Source: JAWLFI01 sp964525165 (GTDB taxonomy: Bacteria > Bacteroidota > Bacteroidia > Chitinophagales > Saprospiraceae). Taken from it: a stretch of DNA of 64,000 bases. The notes below the pieces were generated by a model. That model saw nothing but the letters and a program-made list of their open reading frames with translations. It had not been told where the DNA came from and made no database searches. Shown here piece after piece: positions 44,193 to 53,484 of the stretch. The position numbers were made by a program, and so were the translations under genes. The DNA lies in NCBI GenBank assembly GCA_964525165.1, contig CAZGGG010000008.1:6967-70966 (forward strand), given 5' to 3'. Position 1 is the stretch's first letter, and the number at the start of each line of letters is the position of its first letter.

Positions 44193-45065
44193 TTGTATGC
44201 ATTAAATGTACCATTCGTTTTGTTCGGAAAGTCTGTCATATTCACCTTTTTAATTTGCTTGTCAGCTCAGTTGGGCTATGCTGCGACAGTGATTCCTTTT
44301 AAAGTAATCAACGGCTTGATTTTGGTGAATGCAAAGGTCAATAATTCCGAAGATGGCTGGTTCATTTATGATACCGGAGCATATGAAGTGCTGATTAATG
44401 GTCAGTCGGAATATGCTTCAAATCATTTCAGCAATTTAAATGGTGCTATTCATAGCCAGCAAGTCCATGTAAAGTCCATAGAATTAGGGAATTTTAGAAA
44501 GTTTGGGATCAAGGCATTCAAAACAGACTTGACTGCTTTGGAAGACTACTTATCGATTGAGTTAAAAGGAATACTAGGATCCTCCTTCTTTTTTCCTAGA
44601 GAAATCTTTTTTGATCTGAAAAAGCAAGTGGTAGTTATAGATCCTGATTATGAAGTAGATGACTTTGAATTTGAGCAGAGTTTTAAATTACGAAGTACCA
44701 ACGGAATCAGCTATATATATTTTCCCTATAACGATCATTTGCTGAAACTTGGGTTGGATTCTGGGTCTTCTAGCCACATTTTAAGTATGAAGTCCATCCA
44801 AAAGTATGAAATCAAGAATCAACATGCTTCGTCTTATCGATTGATAACCCATGATGGACAAGATGTTTTAGTCAGAAAAATTTTAACTGATATCAATATT
44901 TGGGATACCAACGGAGGTTCGGTCTTTTTACAAAAGGACTTAGAAGCATTTAATAGTCAATTGGATATACCTCTGGATGGGTTTCTTTCTATCACCTCTC
45001 TCCCCTACGATTATCTATATATTAATAAGAAAAAGGACTTTTTTGGAATGGGTTATTTTAAGTAA
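44193..45065 (+). CDS. exported retropepsin-like aspartic protease
   Basis: A 290-residue exported protein with two aspartyl-protease half-motifs: WFIYDTGAYEVLING (DTG near residue 55) and LGLDSGSSSHIL (DSG near residue 190). Both are flanked by the expected hydrophobic-Gly pattern (GILGSSFF, DGFLSITSLPYDYLYI). A signal peptide (VIFTFLICLSAQLGYA) precedes. No in-frame ATG exists before the signal; the start must be TTG at 44193 or 44220. An ATG at 44188 lies in another frame, so a small frameshift at the 5' end cannot be excluded. The substrate is unknown. Confidence 0.7.
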   Translation: MYALNVPFVLFGKSVIFTFLICLSAQLGYAATVIPFKVINGLILVNAKVNNSEDGWFIYDTGAYEVLINGQSEYASNHFSNLNGAIHSQQVHVKSIELGNFRKFGIKAFKTDLTALEDYLSIELKGILGSSFFFPREIFFDLKKQVVVIDPDYEVDDFEFEQSFKLRSTNGISYIYFPYNDHLLKLGLDSGSSSHILSMKSIQKYEIKNQHASSYRLITHDGQDVLVRKILTDINIWDTNGGSVFLQKDLEAFNSQLDIPLDGFLSITSLPYDYLYINKKKDFFGMGYFK

Positions 45066-45147
45066 TCCAATATTAATTTAAAGTTAACTGTCCGACACAC
45101 CTTCCATTCCGGGTACGAACTCCTTAGTTTTGCTGCAAATCAGGACT

Positions 45148-46182
45148 ATGGATTTTTCTTTAATCGTGATGTGGTTAGGCTTCATTTTAGCAGCATATTC
45201 CGTTGTAGGGAATGATGTCATTCAAACCCTGGGAACCTTCCTGACTTCCAATGAAAAACGTCTACCTTGGTATGTATTGTGGTTATTTGCTGCAAGCATT
45301 CTAACTGTAGCTCTTTTGTATGGTTACAGCCAAGCGGATGTTTCCTATGGACGACTTGCTAAATTTACAATGCCTGAGGTCTATCATTGGTATTATTTGT
45401 TGCCTCCTATCGTACTACTTGCCATTACTCGTTCCGGGATTCCTGTGAGTACAACTTTCATGATCCTTACCCTTTTCTCTCTTTCAGATGTGCCCGCTGA
45501 ATTCATGCCCATGTTGAGTAGTATCGTGGATACAGACCAAAAGTTGGGTGGGATGATTTATAAATCTATCATGGGGTATATCATCGCATTTACTTCTGCG
45601 CTTTTGATTTATATATTAATCAGCCGTCTGACAGAGAGAGTATTTGCTCGTAATCCTCTAACAGATCGCACCAAAATTTATTGGACAATAGCACAATGGT
45701 TCACAACGGGTTTTCTGTGGTTTCAGTGGTTGACTCAAGATCTGGCAAACATTTATATCTATTTACAAGGTGGGAATGAGCTTTCCCTCCCCTCATTTTT
45801 AGTTTCTATTCTAATTTTGATTGGCTTACTGGCCTATATTTTTTACAACAAAGGCGGAGCAGTGCAAGATGTTGTCAGATCAAAGTCCAATACAGCAGAT
45901 ATCCGATCTGCGACCTTCATAGACTTAATCTATGGGATTATTCTCTATATTTTCAAATATGACTATTTCGGTCTTTGGGGAGGTAAGTTACCAATGTCAA
46001 CCACATGGATATTCGTGGGCTTGTTAGCCGGTCGAGAATTAGGCATACGTATGATTACCGATAAGAAAATGAATCGAGATACCCTGAATATGGTTTTTGC
46101 AGACCTAGGAAAAGTCTTTTTCGGTCTTTTAGTGAGCGTAGTTTTAGTCTTTCTGATTAAGTTTTTGGCGCTTTACCTATAA
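45148..46182 (+). CDS. PiT-like inorganic phosphate transporter, divergent
   Basis: A polytopic membrane protein of 344 residues with about eight hydrophobic segments. The PiT (PHO4) family has two repeats each with a GxNDxxNxxG motif and a conserved STT segment; here the first reads VGNDVIQTLGTFL, and the two STT segments are SGIPVSTTFMILTLF and KLPMSTTWIFVGLLAG. The second GANDxAN is not evident, so it is a divergent member and the transported ion is uncertain. The ATG at 45148 is preferred over the upstream TTG at 45130. Its end overlaps the convergent PAP2 gene by 26 bases. Confidence 0.6.
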   Translation: MDFSLIVMWLGFILAAYSVVGNDVIQTLGTFLTSNEKRLPWYVLWLFAASILTVALLYGYSQADVSYGRLAKFTMPEVYHWYYLLPPIVLLAITRSGIPVSTTFMILTLFSLSDVPAEFMPMLSSIVDTDQKLGGMIYKSIMGYIIAFTSALLIYILISRLTERVFARNPLTDRTKIYWTIAQWFTTGFLWFQWLTQDLANIYIYLQGGNELSLPSFLVSILILIGLLAYIFYNKGGAVQDVVRSKSNTADIRSATFIDLIYGIILYIFKYDYFGLWGGKLPMSTTWIFVGLLAGRELGIRMITDKKMNRDTLNMVFADLGKVFFGLLVSVVLVFLIKFLALYL

Positions 46183-46732
46183 GTCTACCTCCTTTGTTCA
46201 CCTTACGGTAAATGAGTATCCATATACTTCCGGTGATCGAACCCAACAACCATCCTGCGGCAACATCCAAGGGATAGTGAACCCCCACATAAATTTGTGC
46301 GTATCCAATGGAAAGTGCCCAAAACAGGAGTAGATAGTTGACCCATCGTAGTCCGAGGAACAGAGTGCCTGATAAGAATACTGCCAGACACATATGATTC
46401 GCTGCGTGATTGCTGGTGAAGCTATACCCACTTCCGCAGTTTACTAATAATCGAGCCTCTACAGGGGATTCTGCATGACAAGGCCTCGGGCGTTCAATTG
46501 TTTTCTTAAAACCATAGTTGCCTACCGTATCTGTCATCCCCACCGCTGCTATAATACATAATACCCATATCCAGGACTTCGCCTTCATTTTTATAATGGC
46601 CAATAAAATGAAGAACACATACAGAGGGATCCAATTGTTTTTCTCCCGGAGAAAAGGAAGGATATAATCTAAAAGGGAATGGGTTCCGTGATGGTTAATC
46701 CATTCAAATAATTGATAATCCCAGCCCAGCAT
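46157..46732 (-). CDS. PAP2-family membrane phosphatase
   Basis: A 191-residue membrane phosphatase of the PAP2/BcrC type, likely acting on undecaprenyl diphosphate or a phospholipid phosphate. The three family motifs are visible: KKTIERPRP (K-x6-RP), SFTSNHAANH (PSGH-like, with Ser and His but Thr-Ser-Asn in place of Ser-Gly) and SIGYAQIYVGVHYPLDVAAG (SR-x5-H-x3-D-like, with Gln where the Arg usually stands). The missing Arg weakens the call of an active enzyme. It is coupled to the methyltransferase upstream by TAATG. Confidence 0.75.
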   Translation of the reverse strand: MLGWDYQLFEWINHHGTHSLLDYILPFLREKNNWIPLYVFFILLAIIKMKAKSWIWVLCIIAAVGMTDTVGNYGFKKTIERPRPCHAESPVEARLLVNCGSGYSFTSNHAANHMCLAVFLSGTLFLGLRWVNYLLLFWALSIGYAQIYVGVHYPLDVAAGWLLGSITGSIWILIYRKVNKGGRLIGKAPKT

Positions 46733-47551
46733 TACTTCTTGCCAATTATAATGAGTCGATCGGATATGTCAGCTTCGTATGCTTCTAACTGATAGTTGCC
46801 AAAAATGGCTTGGATGTTAAATCCACAACTTGCAAACATTTCCTCAAAGTCTTCCTTTGTAAACGCTCGCACTCTTTCTTCAAATTGCATCTTCTTATGG
46901 TTATGCTCGAAACTGATGAGTTTGTGCAAATAGCCATTTTCTTCTTTACGTTCAATGTGAAAATAGGTCTGTCCTACCTTTCTTTGCTCTTTCTCAATCA
47001 ATTGGTCTATGGCTTTATGGCTATTGATAAAGTCTATTAAAAATATCCCTCCCGGTTTAAGCCCCTTATAGATGCTTTCCAATGTCTTCAAATGATCTTC
47101 TTCATTGTCAAAGTAACCAAATGAAGTAAAGAAATTAAAAGCGTAGTCAAAATGATTGAAACGGAAAGGATCACGCATGTCATGGGTGTAGAAACTTAAA
47201 CGATCATTTTCGAATTCTCTGGCAGCTTTGATATTGCTGGGTGAAAGATCCATGCCCACCACCTCAAATCCTTTCTCAGAAAGATATATAGAAAAACGAC
47301 CTTTCCCACAAGCTATATCAAGCATTCGGGCTCCTTGCCGCGGAGCCAAATATTCAATGAGATGATCTACGAAGGCTTTTGCTTCTTCAGGATTTTCTAT
47401 AAATTCNNNNNNNNNNNNNNNNNNNNNNNNNNNNNNNNNNNNNNNNNNNNNNNNNNNNNNNNNNNNNTTTTGCTTCTTCATCATTTCGATTCTGATAGAG
47501 AAGGTGATAGAAAGGAGAGTCAAACCAAGAGGCAAACCATTCTTTATTCAT
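46732..47551 (-). CDS. class I SAM-dependent methyltransferase (interrupted by an assembly gap)
   Basis: The SAM-binding motif MLDIACGKGRFSIYLSEKGFEVVGMDLS and GGIFLIDFIN mark a class I methyltransferase, substrate unknown. The true start is the ATG at 47551, giving MNKEWFASWFDSPFYHLLYQ, which is the conserved N-terminus of this Bacteroidota family. The 61-N gap (47407-47467) breaks the frame, but joining the sequence at the repeated 13-base word restores it: NRNDEEAKAFVDHLIEYL. The gene is therefore probably intact. Coupled to PAP2 by a one-base overlap. Confidence 0.8.
47377..47389. repeat. 13-base direct repeat at the second contig join, copy A
   Basis: TTTTGCTTCTTCA, identical to 47468-47480, which begins directly after the gap. 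Collapsing the copies restores the reading frame of the methyltransferase gene. Confidence 0.85.
47407..47467. other. assembly gap (61 N) inside the methyltransferase gene
   Basis: The gap length is not a multiple of three. Flanking direct repeats at 47377-47389 and 47468-47480 indicate a false insertion. Confidence 0.95.
47468..47480. repeat. 13-base direct repeat, copy B
   Basis: Matches 47377-47389. The bases 47390-47406 would be a spurious contig tip. Confidence 0.85.
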
Positions 47552-47626
47552 TAGAGCGTTTCAATTTTAACTTCAAAGGAGATAATGATATTTTAGCCAC
47601 AAATTACTAATCAAAAAACAATCAAT

Positions 47627-49015
47627 TTGGCATTCATTAAATCAATATCAGGATTTCGAGGAACGATTGGAGGGAAGCCCGGTAACAACCTTACTCCTGT
47701 CGATATCGTAGAATGTACTTCTGCCTTTGTTGCTCAATTGCAGGACGAGTATGGAACAAGAGATATTACAATTGTATTGGGAAGAGATGGTCGGGTATCC
47801 GGAAAGCATGTAAGTACTTTAGCTGCGGAATCAATCATAGCTATGGGGGCCAAGGTAATTGATTGTGGTTTGTCCACAACGCCTACTGTCGAGATGGCCG
47901 TGCCCTACCACAATGCACAGGGCGGAATTATCTTTACCGCTAGTCATAATCCAAAAGAATGGAATGCATTGAAACTTCTCAACAGAGAAGGTGAGTTTTT
48001 ATCCAGAGAATTAGGCGAATCTGTCATTCAAAAAGCAGCTAACAGAGATTTTGAATTTGCTTCTATTGACGATTTAGGTTCTATCCTGGCCGATACAGAA
48101 GCCATCGAAAGACATATAACAGAAATCATCTATGACGATCTGATTCTGGAACAAAAAGTAAGGGATCAGAAATATCATGTGATAGTAGACTGTATCAATT
48201 CAACAGGGGCTATTGCTATTCCCCCCTTGCTGGAAAAATTAGGTTGTACCTACACACTCATAAATGAAGAAGTAAGTGGCCATTTTGCACACAATCCCGA
48301 GCCTTTAGCCCATCATTTAACAGAACTCTCCGAAAGGGTGAAAGCAGAGAAAGCTCAACTGGGAATTGCCGTAGATCCGGATGTAGATCGATTAGCTTTG
48401 GTGGATGAAAAAGGAAATTATATTGGAGAAGAGTATACTTTGGTTACGGTAGCGGATTATCTTTCAGAATTCCGATCCGGCACATTTGTCAGCAATCTTT
48501 CTTCCTCCAAAGCCTTACAAGATCTGGTTCGCCAAAAGGGAGGTTCTTATGCCAGCGCAGCTGTGGGTGAGGTAAATGTCGTGGCTAAAATGAAAGAACA
48601 AAACGCGGTCTTGGGAGGAGAAGGAAATGGAGGTATTATTTATCCGCCGCTTCACTATGGCAGAGATGCGCTCTTAGGAATAGCTATGGTCCTTTCTCTC
48701 ATGGCTCACCGAAATAAAGCCTTAAGTGAGTTGAGAGCAAGCTATCCTCATTATGAAATGATCAAGGATAAGATTGCGCTTCCGCAAACGATGGCTACAG
48801 AAACTATATTAGAGCAGTTAGCACACCGTTTTAGTGGTTTCGAAAAAGACACTATAGATGGCTTGAAAATTTACATCGATACCGGATGGGTGCACCTAAG
48901 GGCTTCCAACACAGAGCCGATTTTAAGATTATACGCGGAAGCAGAAACCTCTGAAAACGCAAGGAAGCTTGCGGATAAGGTCAAGTCTGCATACGTCAAA
49001 ATTGTACAATCATGA
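47627..49015 (+). CDS. glmM: phosphoglucosamine mutase / phosphomannomutase
   Basis: Alpha-D-phosphohexomutase of 462 residues. The phosphoserine loop is FTASHNPKEWNALK near residue 100, the metal-binding loop is DPDVDRLAL near residue 243, the sugar-binding loop GGEGNGG and the phosphate-binding loop RASNTEPILRLYAEA. This family supplies glucosamine-1-phosphate for the cell wall or mannose-1-phosphate for surface sugars; the Bacteroidota version usually annotated GlmM fits best, but specificity is not fixed by sequence. The start is TTG at 47627 (MAFIKSISGFRG), as no ATG is near. Coupled to the next gene by ATGA. Confidence 0.85.
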   Translation: MAFIKSISGFRGTIGGKPGNNLTPVDIVECTSAFVAQLQDEYGTRDITIVLGRDGRVSGKHVSTLAAESIIAMGAKVIDCGLSTTPTVEMAVPYHNAQGGIIFTASHNPKEWNALKLLNREGEFLSRELGESVIQKAANRDFEFASIDDLGSILADTEAIERHITEIIYDDLILEQKVRDQKYHVIVDCINSTGAIAIPPLLEKLGCTYTLINEEVSGHFAHNPEPLAHHLTELSERVKAEKAQLGIAVDPDVDRLALVDEKGNYIGEEYTLVTVADYLSEFRSGTFVSNLSSSKALQDLVRQKGGSYASAAVGEVNVVAKMKEQNAVLGGEGNGGIIYPPLHYGRDALLGIAMVLSLMAHRNKALSELRASYPHYEMIKDKIALPQTMATETILEQLAHRFSGFEKDTIDGLKIYIDTGWVHLRASNTEPILRLYAEAETSENARKLADKVKSAYVKIVQS

Positions 49016-50145
49016 AAATCTATTTAGACAATGCGGCTTCTACCCCACTTTTTCCTGAAGTGATAGAAACCATGAAGGAAAGTTTTGGGGAAGCAGTTGG
49101 CAATCCATCCTCCATTCATGATTATGGTCGAAGAGCGAAAGCTAGTATAGAGCGTGCCAGACGCACTATTGCCGGACATTTGGGCTCATCCATTGGGGAA
49201 ATCTTCTTCACATCCGGAGGCACGGAGTCTAATAACACGGCTATTAAGTGCTCTGTGAGAGATTTAGGCGTTGAAAGGATTATTACTACCCCTATCGAAC
49301 ACCATTGTGTGCTGCATTCTGTGGATAGAGTGGCAAAAGATCATCAGGTGGAAGTGGTGTATGTACATGTGAATGCAGAAGGTGAAGTTTCTTTGGATCA
49401 CCTCAAGGAAATTTTAGCTGCAGGGCAAAAGAAAACCTTGGTATCCATCATACATGGTAACAATGAAATAGGTACCATTCAGGATCTACAAGCTATAGAA
49501 AATCTATGCGAAGAGTACAACGCCTATCTTCACTCTGATACCGTTCAAACCATAGGTCATCATTCCTTTAATCTGAACGAACGCAAGATTCACTTTTTGT
49601 CGGGCTCTGCACATAAATTTCATGGTCCAAAGGGCGTAGGCTTTTTATATATGAATGGAGATGCAATTTTAGAGCCCTTTGTCGATGGTGGAGCGCAAGA
49701 ACGGAATATGCGCGCCGGTACAGAGAATGTGTATGGCATTGAAGGAATGGCAAAAGCTTTGGATTTGAGTTACCAAAGATTCGATCAAGATCGAGCGTTC
49801 ATCTTGAAATTGAGATCACAGCTTAAAGAAGGATTGATCCGCCTTATTCCGGATATTTCTTTCAACGGTAAGCAAGACAATAATTATTTATACACAGTTT
49901 TAAGCGCTCAGTTCCCTCAAAGAATTGCGTCAGATATGTTACTCATGAACCTGGATGTCAACGGAATCGCAGCTTCCGGAGGTTCAGCCTGCAGTTCAGG
50001 AGCAGATCAGGGGTCTCACGTCATTCGATCAATTAAGCCTGAAGATCAAGGAACGACCGTACGTTTTTCTTTTAGTAGTATGAATACAGAGTCTGAAATC
50101 GAGCAAACCTTAAAGGTGTTGAATCAAATCATAGGTGGAGCATAG
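49012..50145 (+). CDS. iscS: cysteine desulfurase (IscS/NifS family)
   Basis: PLP enzyme that releases sulfur from cysteine for Fe-S clusters and thio-modified tRNA. It begins KIYLDNAASTPLFPEV. The PLP Lys is in SGSAHKFHGPKGVG near residue 200, and the mobile-loop active Cys in GGSACSSGADQGSHV near residue 327. The loop pattern SACSSG fits the group I (NifS/IscS) type. Its ATG overlaps the glmM stop, and its stop overlaps the GTG start of ribD by 11 bases, so the three genes form one translationally linked set. Confidence 0.92.
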   Translation: MKIYLDNAASTPLFPEVIETMKESFGEAVGNPSSIHDYGRRAKASIERARRTIAGHLGSSIGEIFFTSGGTESNNTAIKCSVRDLGVERIITTPIEHHCVLHSVDRVAKDHQVEVVYVHVNAEGEVSLDHLKEILAAGQKKTLVSIIHGNNEIGTIQDLQAIENLCEEYNAYLHSDTVQTIGHHSFNLNERKIHFLSGSAHKFHGPKGVGFLYMNGDAILEPFVDGGAQERNMRAGTENVYGIEGMAKALDLSYQRFDQDRAFILKLRSQLKEGLIRLIPDISFNGKQDNNYLYTVLSAQFPQRIASDMLLMNLDVNGIAASGGSACSSGADQGSHVIRSIKPEDQGTTVRFSFSSMNTESEIEQTLKVLNQIIGGA

Positions 50146-51144
50146 AACGTACATGCTGAGAGCGCTGCAGCTGGCAGAACGAGGGAGAGGTAAAACGAAG
50201 TTGAACCCTCTGGTAGGTTCTGTGATTGTGCATCGGGGGCGCATTATTGGGGAAGGCTGGCATGATCAATATGGTGGGCCTCATGCAGAAGTGAATGCCA
50301 TTCAGTCTGTTCAAAACAAAGAGTTGCTCAAAGATGCTACCATCTATGTAACCCTTGAACCTTGTGCGCACGAGGGAAAAACGCCTTCTTGTGCTCGACT
50401 GATTCAATCTTTAGGGATTCCAAAGGTAGTCATAGGTTGCAGGGATCCATTTGAAAAGGTACAAGGGAAAGGCATTCAAATTATTCAGGCCGGAGGCGCT
50501 GAGGTGACGGAAGGCGTTTTCGAACACATTTAAAAAATAAAAGACCTTTCATCCATTTAAAATGGGCTCAATCCTATGATGGCTATCTGGGAAAACCGGG
50601 CGAGCAAACACAAATTACGCACCCCAATACTTCTTTCGTTAATCATAAGATTCGTTCCGGAAGCGATGCAATTTTAGTAGGAACAAATACCTTAAGAGTA
50701 GACAACCCTGCTCTGGACAATCGCCTTTATCCCGGACCTACACCGATTAAAATTATTGTAGATCGGTTTGGCAGCATTCAATTGGATTAATTAAAAGCAT
50801 TTTCCAGTAAGGGGAAAATCATAGTTTTCTCCCCAAAGGAAGTACCTGAGCATGAAACAATTTTCGCTTCTTTTCTGATTCCTTCTGCAGAGCCGACTGC
50901 GCTGGTACATTTTATTTTGGAGAAATTATATCAATGTGAGATAGGATCACTCATGATAGAAGGGGGTGCCGAACTCTTACAATCCTTTATACAACTTGAA
51001 TTATGGGACCAGTGTACCATTTTTCGCTCTGAAAAGTCCTTAGGCAGTGGCATTCGAGCTCCCTTGGTGAGCGGGAAACTTGTCCACCAATTTGATTTTA
51101 CGCCGGATAAGGTCATGGTGTTGAGACCATTCAGCCTTAAGTGA
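50135..51144 (+). pseudogene. ribD: riboflavin biosynthesis RibD, disrupted by a frameshift/deletion and a stop
   Basis: RibD deaminates and then reduces the pyrimidine intermediate in riboflavin synthesis. The deaminase half is intact (GTG at 50135) with zinc ligands HAEVNAI and PCAHEGKTPSC, then stops at 50531-50533 (TAA). The reductase half resumes in another frame at about 50540 (KRPFIHLKWAQSYDGYLG, GTNTLRVDNP), has an in-frame TAA at 50788-50790, and carries on in the same frame (LMIEGGAELL) to 51144. About 10-12 residues of the linker usual in the family (C-x3-N-K/R-RF) are missing at the junction. Two separate lesions argue for real decay rather than a single read error. Another ribD may exist elsewhere. 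Confidence 0.8.
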
Positions 51145-51247
51145 CGGGATGTGAAATTGTTAAAGTTTTTTTAAAGGTTATCGTGTTCATGTCACACGAT
51201 TTGTAAAAGAGGTTCTATTAATACTATTTTTGAACAAAGTAGACGAA

Positions 51248-51772
51248 ATGAAAGCTGTCCTTTTCTTGTCAATGCTCTTCTTGTCTTTTTCAGTGGTGTC
51301 TCTGAAAGGGCAGGATGTGAATTGGATGACTTTTGAAGAAGCAATTAATGCACAACAGCTAAAGCCCAAGAAGATATTCATCGATATGTATACCGATTGG
51401 TGTAAATGGTGCAAATTGATGGATAAAACGACTTTCGAGGATCCCTTGATTGCGGAGTACATCAACCACAACTTTTATGCTGTGAAATTTGACGCTGAGT
51501 TTGAGGGAGATATTGAATACAAGGGAAAGACTTATGAACTGGTAAAGAATAGTCGTCAGAAGCCCTATCATGAACTAGCCGCTTATTTAGCCAGAAATCG
51601 TCTCTCCTACCCTACGATGATCTTTTTGAATGAAAAAGGAGAAGTTATTCAGCCGGTCCCGGGTTACCAAGACCCAAAAAGTTTCGAAGTGATTATGACC
51701 TTCATTGGAGGTAATCACTATATGGAAATCCCTTGGGGGCAATATCAAGCTAATTTCGAATCAAGCTATTAG
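51248..51772 (+). CDS. exported thioredoxin-fold protein
   Basis: A 174-residue protein with a signal peptide (MKAVLFLSMLFLSFSVVSLKGQ) and one thioredoxin-like domain. The active site is DWCKWCKLMDKTTF (CKWC, residues about 59-62), preceded by KKIFIDMYT and followed by the cis-Pro in LSYPTMIFLNEKGEVI. The CxxC-K-x-M/L pattern belongs to the thioredoxin_7/DUF255-like exported group, so a disulfide reductase or thiol repair role in the envelope is likely. The ATG at 51248 is chosen so that the signal peptide is at the N-terminus; a TTG lies 18 bases earlier. Confidence 0.8.
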   Translation: MKAVLFLSMLFLSFSVVSLKGQDVNWMTFEEAINAQQLKPKKIFIDMYTDWCKWCKLMDKTTFEDPLIAEYINHNFYAVKFDAEFEGDIEYKGKTYELVKNSRQKPYHELAAYLARNRLSYPTMIFLNEKGEVIQPVPGYQDPKSFEVIMTFIGGNHYMEIPWGQYQANFESSY

Positions 51773-51777
51773 GTCCA

Positions 51778-53322
51778 TCACCTCTTTTTGCCCAGGATAC
51801 CAAATAATCCTCTTGTCACCTCCCGTGCAATAGTATTGGAAAGTCTTCTTCCTGCGGTAGAATTCATAGCATCACCCAAGATATCCAGCCAACTGCTGCC
51901 CTCTTTCTCTTCATGCACTTGTTCGTCTATCCTTTTCAGTTCTTGTTGGACTTCCTCTTGATGGGCATGCTCTATTTTCCCTTTAACGACATCTTGTGCC
52001 TCTTTCTTCTCTAATTTTTGTTCATACTTGGTACGAAGTGAGGAAGCTTGAACAAATGCACTTAATTCCTGATCTTCTAACACATCCATCCTGGATTGAG
52101 GGGCTCTGAGTAAGGTGCGCACTAGTGGACTCGGTCTGCCCTTCTCATCTAAAGTGGTAAAAAGTGCTTCCCCAATACCTAATTCAGTTAATTCCTTTTC
52201 TACATCATAGTAATCGGTGATGGGGTAATTTTCAGACACCAGTTTGATTGCTTTTCGATCCTTTGCTGTGAAAGCGCGTAGTGCATGTTGTACTTTCATT
52301 CCTAGTTGGGATAGCACGGCAGAAGGCACATCTACCGGATTCTGAGTAATAAAGAATAAGCCCACTCCTTTGGAACGGATTAATTTTACAATCATCTCAA
52401 TTTGATCCAGTAAGGCGCTGGAGGCTTCCTGAAACACCAAATGTGCCTCATCAATAAAGATGCAAAGCTTTGGCTTCTCCAGGTCTCCCTCCTCAGGGAA
52501 GGTCGCATATACTTCTGCCAATAGTTGAAGCATAAAGGTAGAGAACAACTTAGGTTTCGTTTGGATATCCCGTAATCGGATGACATTCACCACACCTTTG
52601 CCCTCTTGATTATGCCTGCATAGATCTTTTACTTCAAAAGAAGGCTCACCAAAGAGTTCATCTGCTTTCTGATGTTCTAGCTCCACCACTCGACGCATGA
52701 TAGCACCTATGGTTGCCGGAGCTACATAGCCATACTCTGCCTGCACCTTTTCTTTACCCTCTTGCGTACTAAAACGAAGAATATCTTTTAAGTCTTCCAG
52801 ATCCAGCAGGGGGATATTATGATCGTCACAGTATTTGAAGAGAATCGTAAGGACGGACTGCTGCGTATCATTCAAGCCCATTATCTTGGATAATAGTATA
52901 GGACCGAATTCGGTTACTGTAGATCGAAGACGGATACCCGGCTCCTGAGAAAGACTCAAAAATTCAACCGGGCTTCCGGATGCTTTCCATTTTTCCCCAA
53001 TGAGGCCATGCCGCCATTCTATATGTTTATTGTTCGTTCCGGGAACCGCAATGCCTGATAAGTCTGATTTCATATCCATAATCAAACTAGGGACACCGGC
53101 TTCGCTTAATTGCTCAGCAAGGATTTGTGCTGTTTTGGTTTTTCCTGTTCCGGTAGCCCCCGAAATCATGCCATGCCTGTTCAACATTTCAAGAGGGATG
53201 CGCACCAAAGTTTCAGATATGGGCGCTCCTTCTATCATGGCTGTTCCTAACATTAGTGAAGGCCCTTCAAATTCATATGCTGAGCCAATCTCTTCCTTAA
53301 ATGCGTCTATTTTCTTCCTCAT
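51778..53322 (-). CDS. HerA-like DUF853 ATPase (YjgR family)
   Basis: A 514-residue cytoplasmic P-loop ATPase of the HerA/FtsK superfamily. It has Walker A GATGTGKTKTAQIL near residue 38, Walker B LCIFIDEAHLVF near residue 295, and an RSKGVGLFFITQNP sensor-like stretch. A charged coiled coil (about 430-490) precedes the C-terminal DUF853 end (AREVTRGLFGILGKKR). The cellular role of YjgR is not established. Its start codon overlaps the stop of a 42-residue membrane protein gene by ATGA, an arrangement that suggests a shared function. Confidence 0.85.
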   Translation of the reverse strand: MRKKIDAFKEEIGSAYEFEGPSLMLGTAMIEGAPISETLVRIPLEMLNRHGMISGATGTGKTKTAQILAEQLSEAGVPSLIMDMKSDLSGIAVPGTNNKHIEWRHGLIGEKWKASGSPVEFLSLSQEPGIRLRSTVTEFGPILLSKIMGLNDTQQSVLTILFKYCDDHNIPLLDLEDLKDILRFSTQEGKEKVQAEYGYVAPATIGAIMRRVVELEHQKADELFGEPSFEVKDLCRHNQEGKGVVNVIRLRDIQTKPKLFSTFMLQLLAEVYATFPEEGDLEKPKLCIFIDEAHLVFQEASSALLDQIEMIVKLIRSKGVGLFFITQNPVDVPSAVLSQLGMKVQHALRAFTAKDRKAIKLVSENYPITDYYDVEKELTELGIGEALFTTLDEKGRPSPLVRTLLRAPQSRMDVLEDQELSAFVQASSLRTKYEQKLEKKEAQDVVKGKIEHAHQEEVQQELKRIDEQVHEEKEGSSWLDILGDAMNSTAGRRLSNTIAREVTRGLFGILGKKR

Positions 53323-53447
53323 GTGTTGATTTGTCCTATCATCAAAAATATTCCTGCAATCAATGCGAATGCTATAATCAGGTACACAAGCATTCGAATC
53401 ATAGATGATTTTCCGGAGGCTTGATGATTTCTTCTAAGTTTTACCAT
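53319..53447 (-). CDS. 42-residue single-span membrane protein
   Basis: A small gene from ATG at 53447 to TGA at 53319. It encodes a basic N-terminus (MVKLRRNHQASGKSSMIRM), one hydrophobic helix (LVYLIIAFALIAGIFLMIG) and a short tail (QINT). The stop overlaps the ATG of the HerA-like ATPase gene in ATGA form, good evidence of translation. I do not recognise the family. It could anchor or recruit the ATPase to the membrane. Confidence 0.55.
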   Translation of the reverse strand: MVKLRRNHQASGKSSMIRMLVYLIIAFALIAGIFLMIGQINT

Positions 53448-53484
53448 GCATTACTTTCTCAGGTGAATTTAATAAATTGTGATT

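Noticed and set aside
46732..47535. Methyltransferase start at 47535
   Set aside because: This frame depends on the arbitrary number of N. The ATG at 47551 gives the conserved family N-terminus once the gap is closed.
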